Below, piece by piece: positions 59,475-64,000 of a stretch of DNA of 64,000 nt. How positions within the stretch are numbered: position 1 is the first letter of the stretch; every line of letters starts with the position of its first letter. The DNA is taken from contig JAVBQY010000016.1 of assembly GCA_031548545.1 (NCBI GenBank), positions 1 through 64,000 on the forward strand, written 5' to 3'. The position numbers and the translations under genes were made by a program. Source of the stretch: UBA932 sp031548545 (GTDB taxonomy: Bacteria > Bacteroidota > Bacteroidia > Bacteroidales > UBA932). The notes beneath the pieces are model-generated. The model ran no database searches and had not been told where the DNA came from. It saw only the letters and a list, made by a program, of their open reading frames with translations.

Positions 59475-62400
59475 GTGAAATTATTGAAACGGACGCTGCT
59501 CGTCTTCCTTGGCCTCTTTGTTACTATCGCGCTTAGCCTTGCCGTTGCCTGTTACCTGATTGTAACACCCCAGCGGATTACCCCGCTTGTACTGGACTTT
59601 ACCGATAAAGAACTGCAGGCGGAAGTAAAATTCGAGCAGTTGGATATTTCTTTTTTCCGTTCGTTTCCGGAAGTAAGCCTTGTCATTCACAAGGGCTATG
59701 TGGCAGACAGCGGCGACACGCTGGTAGCATTCCGCCATTTCGAATTGGTTTTCAACCCCCTGTCCTACCTCCGCAAGCAGCGGATCAACATCAGTAAAAT
59801 AGCCGTTAATGCGCCGCGTATATATGCCTTTACCAACGCCGATGGCAAAAATGACCGGAGCCTCTTCCAGGGTGACAGCAGCACCTTTGATATCCGGGGG
59901 ATAAATGTACGGGAATTCCGTATCACCAATGGGCATATTATATATGAAGACAGCCTGCACCAACAATTGCTGGTATTGGACAACCTGAATCTGGAGCTCT
60001 CCGGCCGCATGGGCAAACACCGCGCCAGGCTCAAGGCCGTACTGGATATCGGGGGGATAAGTTTTTGGAGTGAAGGTCAGCAACGCTGCCCGCGCCTCCC
60101 CTTGCACCTGACCGCCAAACTACAACAATTGGTGGAAGAAAAACAGCTGGTGATCCAACAGGCGGCGTTCAGTATTGCAGGGGTAGAATTCAATACTAAT
60201 GGTTTGCTGCACTGGGAGGATAGCCTCGGAGGGCTGGACATCAACAGTAAGTTCGAACTGAAAACAGCGTGCATAACCGAAGTCCTGGAAAAACTACCGT
60301 CCCGCTTATTGAAGCTGCCGCCCGACCTGCACGCCGAAGGAGCTATTGCCGTAAACGGCAGCCTCAACGGCAGATTCAGCGACAAAGAGTTTCCGGTCCT
60401 TGAGGCGAACATACAGGTAAGCGGCGGCAAAATTCGCAGCAAAAAATACATGCATCAATCCGGCATTGAGCAACTGGAGCTTGACGGCAGCACCTATATT
60501 GATATTAACAAAAAGAGCCCATCGACCTTTCAGTTGAAGAAACTGCTGGTGCAGACCGCCTCTTCGACACTGCAGCTCTCCGGCAATGCCAAGCATTTGT
60601 TCACGGATCCGCTGGTACATGCTAAACTCAACGCCCATATTAATTTTGAACGGCTGGCCAATGACCTCGGGCTTACGGACTCAATAGCCATGAAGGGACT
60701 GATCCGCGCTGATATTGACGGCAACTTCCGCCTCTCTCACCTGCAAAACCGCGATCTGGGACAACTCCATCTCCGCGGAGAACTTGAAATAGACAGTGTA
60801 TACATTAACGATCCGCGAAAACAATTATCGGTATCAGCGCCTCTGCTCCGGGCCAAACTCGGCGCCAATATCAAAGACAGTGTACGCGGCCGGTTGCGCG
60901 AATCGCTGCTGCGCGGACAAATTACGGCAAATAAACTACAACTTAAATTTGAAGACATTACCGGCAGCATCAACAAGCTATCCCTCATGCTCAATACCTC
61001 CGCTCCGGCAGACTCGGTATCCGTAGCGCCGCTATTCGCTAATCTCAGGGCCGAGGACATCAAACTGAATAAAAGCGACAGCCTGCAAGTAAAAACACGG
61101 CAAGCCTCCGGCTTTATACGGATCAGCCCCCTGCCGGCCGACAAGTCCAAACCGCTCTATACCGCCCGCTTTTCATTAGACTCGATCCGGATGCGTACGG
61201 ACGCGCTTTTCGTATCCATGGAGAAGGGTAAAATCAGCGCCAAAGCGAATGAACGGCTGCGCAGCATTTCCCGACGGCCTCCTATGGCTACGACGGCCAA
61301 TGCTGCTACCGGCACCGTAAAACGCAGGCAGGACACCATAGCCGGCATGCCGGCCGCCCCGCGCAGACAATGGCGTGATACGATTTACAGGAGTCAACAA
61401 GATGATGTACTGGCCATGCGGCTTGAATCACGGGAGGCCCGTGACGTCCTGCAGCAATGGGAAATAAACGGGGACCTCGAATGTAACGCCGTGCGCATAC
61501 GCACGCCTTATTTCCCATTGCGGACCCGGATTAAAGACGGGGCTGTACACTTTACCACAGACAGCCTGATCCTCAAAGATCTTAGCCTAAGGGCCGGAAA
61601 ATCGGACATGCAATTGAGCGGAGCCGTCTCCGGCATACGGCAAGCCCTGCTACGCAACGGAAAAATAACGGGAACCCTCCGGATAAAATCCGACACCTTA
61701 GACATCAACGAACTCACCCTGGCCCTGGTGTCTGCCTCCAGATTTTCAGCACTCAAAGACAGCAGCAAAAAGCAGCATACCGATAATCTGCATGAAAACG
61801 ACGCCCGTCTCATAGAAGACAACGGACAAGCCGGGCTGTTTGTAATTCCCCGCAATATTGATTTTACACTGCATACCGACATCCGGCATGCCCATTATGC
61901 GCAGATAGACATCCGGCACATCAATTCCGACCTATTCGTACATAACCATACACTGGAAATCCCGGACATGGAAATGCAGTCCAGCGTGGGTGACATGCGG
62001 CTCTCCCTGGCCTACCAGGCGGCCCATACCAAGGGCGCCCATGTGGGACTTGATATGCACCTGAAACAAATACAGGTGAAAGAACTGATCACTGCCTTTC
62101 CTGTGTTTGACAGCTTAACGCCCATGTTGCGCTCCTTCGAAGGGGTGGTGAACTGCACTATAACCGCCCTAACCGACCTCGACTCCCTGACCAATGTGCT
62201 CCTGCCCACGGCCTCCGCCTCTTGTTTGATCAACGGAAAAGACCTCGTGCTGATGGATGGCGAGACCTTTTCGGAATTGGCCAAAGCGCTTCACTTTAAA
62301 AATAAAAACCGGAACCTGATAGACAGTATATCGGTAGACCTGATCATGGAAAATGAGCACCTGCTTATTTTCCCCTTCCTGCTCAACCTCGACCGCTACC

Positions 62401-62807
62401 AGTGCGCCGTAGGCGGCACCCAGCGGCTCGACAAAAGTTTTGACTACCACATTACCGTACTCCAATCACCCATTCCCTTTAAATTCGGACTTAACGTGAT
62501 CGGCCAACTCGACGATTATAAAATCCGCTTGGCCAAGGCCAAATACAAAGAACTCTTCAAACCGGTAAAATCGGAACCATTAGAAAACCTGCAACTGAAT
62601 GTGCGCGAAGAACTGCAACGCAAATTGCGCACGAGCATCAAAAACATCGTCAATACCACACCTCCGTCGGCACAGCGCCCCTACCGCCTGACACGACAGA
62701 AGAGCCATACCTTGAATAGCCTGCAACAATACTTCATCACCGATCAAACGGAGGTGGTAACGGACACGACGAATGTGGATACGGATGCAATCACAGGAGC
62801 TAAGTAA
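59475..62807 (+). CDS. AsmA-like envelope protein
   Basis: A 1110-residue protein anchored by one N-terminal helix (LLVFLGLFVTIALSLAVACYLIV) with a long periplasmic region of AsmA/TamB type repeats: FEQLDISFFRSFPEVSLVIHKGYV, NISKIAVNAPRIYAF, and a C-terminal AsmA-like part (FKFGLNVIGQLDDYKIRLAKAKYKELFK). Such proteins are thought to bridge inner and outer membrane and move lipids. The start is GTG (59475), 5 bp after the permease stop, so it is in the exporter operon. Ends exactly where the convergent lipoprotein gene ends. Confidence 0.86.
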   Translation: MKLLKRTLLVFLGLFVTIALSLAVACYLIVTPQRITPLVLDFTDKELQAEVKFEQLDISFFRSFPEVSLVIHKGYVADSGDTLVAFRHFELVFNPLSYLRKQRINISKIAVNAPRIYAFTNADGKNDRSLFQGDSSTFDIRGINVREFRITNGHIIYEDSLHQQLLVLDNLNLELSGRMGKHRARLKAVLDIGGISFWSEGQQRCPRLPLHLTAKLQQLVEEKQLVIQQAAFSIAGVEFNTNGLLHWEDSLGGLDINSKFELKTACITEVLEKLPSRLLKLPPDLHAEGAIAVNGSLNGRFSDKEFPVLEANIQVSGGKIRSKKYMHQSGIEQLELDGSTYIDINKKSPSTFQLKKLLVQTASSTLQLSGNAKHLFTDPLVHAKLNAHINFERLANDLGLTDSIAMKGLIRADIDGNFRLSHLQNRDLGQLHLRGELEIDSVYINDPRKQLSVSAPLLRAKLGANIKDSVRGRLRESLLRGQITANKLQLKFEDITGSINKLSLMLNTSAPADSVSVAPLFANLRAEDIKLNKSDSLQVKTRQASGFIRISPLPADKSKPLYTARFSLDSIRMRTDALFVSMEKGKISAKANERLRSISRRPPMATTANAATGTVKRRQDTIAGMPAAPRRQWRDTIYRSQQDDVLAMRLESREARDVLQQWEINGDLECNAVRIRTPYFPLRTRIKDGAVHFTTDSLILKDLSLRAGKSDMQLSGAVSGIRQALLRNGKITGTLRIKSDTLDINELTLALVSASRFSALKDSSKKQHTDNLHENDARLIEDNGQAGLFVIPRNIDFTLHTDIRHAHYAQIDIRHINSDLFVHNHTLEIPDMEMQSSVGDMRLSLAYQAAHTKGAHVGLDMHLKQIQVKELITAFPVFDSLTPMLRSFEGVVNCTITALTDLDSLTNVLLPTASASCLINGKDLVLMDGETFSELAKALHFKNKNRNLIDSISVDLIMENEHLLIFPFLLNLDRYQCAVGGTQRLDKSFDYHITVLQSPIPFKFGLNVIGQLDDYKIRLAKAKYKELFKPVKSEPLENLQLNVREELQRKLRTSIKNIVNTTPPSAQRPYRLTRQKSHTLNSLQQYFITDQTEVVTDTTNVDTDAITGAK

Positions 62808-63260
62808 TCACCACATTAATACCACATGGAAGGTTTCAGTACCCGGACGAATTTGTGTGTTGAAATCGGAATAAGTGACGTAGAAACCCACTTCGCCCTC
62901 GGTGAAATCAAAATCGTAAGTTTGGGTCCAGATCAATTCTTTACTATTAGCCGTTTCGCCTAAATGCAGCACATAGGGCATCTCGTTCTTCACACCCGGC
63001 GCCACCTCTATGTAAGCAATTACCGTACCCCATTGGTAAACAAATCCGGTAAGTTTGGGCAGAGACTTATAGACATAAAAATACGAATTCAAATCCCCCG
63101 GATTTCCCTTGATTTTCCATTCATTTGTGTTGATTGTAAAAGATGTTATATGCCAGCTGACCCCTTCTCCATCTTTTCCGGCAGGTCCGGCAGGACCTAT
63201 TGGACCTTCACAAGCTATTAAAACAAGAATTACTAAGGTAAAAAAGAATAAATTTTTCAT
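62808..63260 (-). CDS. Small lipoprotein with collagen-like triplets
   Basis: A 150-residue lipoprotein: lipobox VLIAC, then five Gly-x-y triplets (GPIGPAGPAGKDGEG), then a beta-rich domain (WHITSFTINTNEWKIKG; YVLHLGETANSKELIWTQTYDFDF). Short collagen-like stretches after a lipobox occur in many Bacteroidota surface proteins. Function unknown. Its stop abuts the AsmA-like gene stop. Confidence 0.8.
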   Translation of the reverse strand: MKNLFFFTLVILVLIACEGPIGPAGPAGKDGEGVSWHITSFTINTNEWKIKGNPGDLNSYFYVYKSLPKLTGFVYQWGTVIAYIEVAPGVKNEMPYVLHLGETANSKELIWTQTYDFDFTEGEVGFYVTYSDFNTQIRPGTETFHVVLMW

Positions 63261-63286
63261 AATATATTATTTTTAAAGTGATTAAA

Positions 63287-63925
63287 TTAACGGCTACGGC
63301 GGGACTCCGGCTCTCTGCGCTCACGGTCGGCACGCTCTTGGGCTTCCTGCTGCTGACGGCGGGATTCCGCTTCCCACTGTTCGCGCTCAGCGCGTTCCTG
63401 AGCAGTTCTCCTTTCTCGTTCCTGATTATCCCGCTGTTCCCGATCTGCTCTTTCTTGCTCCTCCTGTTGCCGACGACGAGAAGCTTCCGCCTCTCTGCGC
63501 TCACGGTCGGCACGCTCTTGGGCTTCCTGCTGCTGACGGCGGGATTCCGCTTCCCACTGTTCGCGCTCAGCGCGTTCAGTCCGCTCTTGGGCTTCTTCCT
63601 GCTCACGTTTTACGCGTTCCGAGCTCCTTGTCTGATCATCAAACAAGGGCTGTATGGGATCCGGAAGATCCGGTCTTTTTGACGACCTGTTGTTTTCAGG
63701 CGGATTGGGTGGAACAGGCGGTTTAGGAGGAAGCGGGGGCATCGGAGGTTTAGGAGGGGCTATCCTGAAAGGCGGATAATAATAGTTGCTATAAGGAGAT
63801 AAATAGTAGACAACACGACCACTCCCATTGCTATCAACCGGTGGATCAGGGGGAATCAAAACACTCCGGCAACCCGGTTGGACAATTACAAATATAGCCA
63901 GACAGATGATGAATACTCGTTTCAT
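63287..63925 (-). CDS. Lipoprotein with proline-rich region and Glu/Arg-rich helix repeats
   Basis: A 212-residue protein of unknown function. A signal peptide with lipobox VQPGC is followed by a Tyr/Pro region (YYLSPYSNYYYPPFR), a PPxPP stretch (~57-78) and, from ~105 on, an extremely charged helix of E/R/Q repeats (AEREQWEAESRRQQQEAQER, ADRERREAE). The helix is encoded by an exact 87-bp DNA repeat 180 bp apart. Proline-rich plus charged helix suggests a periplasm-spanning or wall-associated rod, though this is speculation. Long open frames also exist on the other strand here because of the repeats; I prefer this frame for its signal peptide. Confidence 0.7.
   Translation of the reverse strand: MKRVFIICLAIFVIVQPGCRSVLIPPDPPVDSNGSGRVVYYLSPYSNYYYPPFRIAPPKPPMPPLPPKPPVPPNPPENNRSSKRPDLPDPIQPLFDDQTRSSERVKREQEEAQERTERAEREQWEAESRRQQQEAQERADRERREAEASRRRQQEEQERADREQRDNQERERRTAQERAEREQWEAESRRQQQEAQERADRERREPESRRSR
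63311..63397. repeat. Exact 87-bp direct repeat, copy 1
   Basis: Identical to 63491-63577, with the start points 180 bp (60 codons) apart, so the frame is kept. Confidence 0.9.
63491..63577. repeat. Exact 87-bp direct repeat, copy 2
   Basis: Second copy of the repeat at 63311-63397, within the E/R-rich helix coding region. Beyond the gene, 63926-64000 shows no feature. Confidence 0.9.
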
Positions 63926-64000
63926 GGTCTTATTATTTAATGAGTTATTACTATCTCTATCAATGCAAGTTATGCGCCACGCACTACAACCGACTACATA

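Noticed and set aside
63278..63682. Plus-strand open frame opposite the E/R-rich lipoprotein
   Set aside because: It arises from the repetitive codon pattern; the minus-strand frame has a signal peptide, lipobox and clear helix repeats.

Overview
The window is a chromosomal segment from a member of the Bacteroidota, most likely order Bacteroidales; I cannot fix the genus. The signs are a SusC/SusD pair with an ECF sigma/FecR switch, a type IX secretion plug protein, a short primary sigma factor lacking region 1.1, the DUF4492-cydA-cydB operon, and many promoters of the Bacteroidales form (-33 TTTG, 19-21 bp, -7 TAnnTTTG) with no obvious Shine-Dalgarno sequences. MqnA points to futalosine-route menaquinone synthesis.

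Layout. 0.2-12.9 kb is core: a TonB-dependent receptor, metK, rpoD, a HAD phosphatase, the T9SS plug protein, an AddA-like helicase/nuclease, a YgjP-type metalloprotease and mnmE. 13.0-21.9 kb is an accessory island just after the 3' end of mnmE. It is a decayed mobilizable element: a C-terminal fragment of a DUF3987-like protein, a primase-like gene split by one in-frame TGA, a nested inverted repeat that looks like oriT, a MobC-like protein that has lost its normal start, a MOB-P type relaxase and a coiled-coil membrane protein. No integrase is visible. Its cargo is a tight unit: a small XRE regulator, a 1013-residue metallophosphoesterase fused to a STAND-like region with a ruined P-loop, and an AlbA_2/HATPase-type regulator with an 11-bp tandem repeat that could switch its reading frame. 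This cargo is the best candidate for an undescribed, defence-like system.

21.9-30.6 kb holds a nutrient-uptake locus read leftwards (ECF sigma, FecR, SusC with STN domain, SusD, secreted calcineurin-like phosphatase). A complete promoter and terminator on the opposite strand between fecR and susC predict a DonS-like antisense RNA. Next to it are an mntA-hepT toxin-antitoxin pair with a truncated HepT, and tRNA-Cys.

30.6-64.0 kb is again mostly core: typA, a small outer-membrane protein, DUF4492-cydAB, a DUF362 protein with a membrane polyferredoxin, a PCMD lipoprotein and its beta-barrel partner, tRNA-Leu, then a long rightward series (response regulator, cysteine-synthase-like enzyme, mntP, mqnA, corA, a CarbopepD-type protein, a RecD-like helicase, deoC, ftcD). 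It ends with clpB, an arginine decarboxylase and agmatinase that together would make putrescine, a DUF3127 protein, an FKBP isomerase, an ABC exporter, an AsmA-like protein and two small lipoproteins. Unusual non-coding structure includes ATTCRYT heptamer arrays, a 44-bp tandem repeat, and promoters so close to start codons that leaderless mRNAs are likely.
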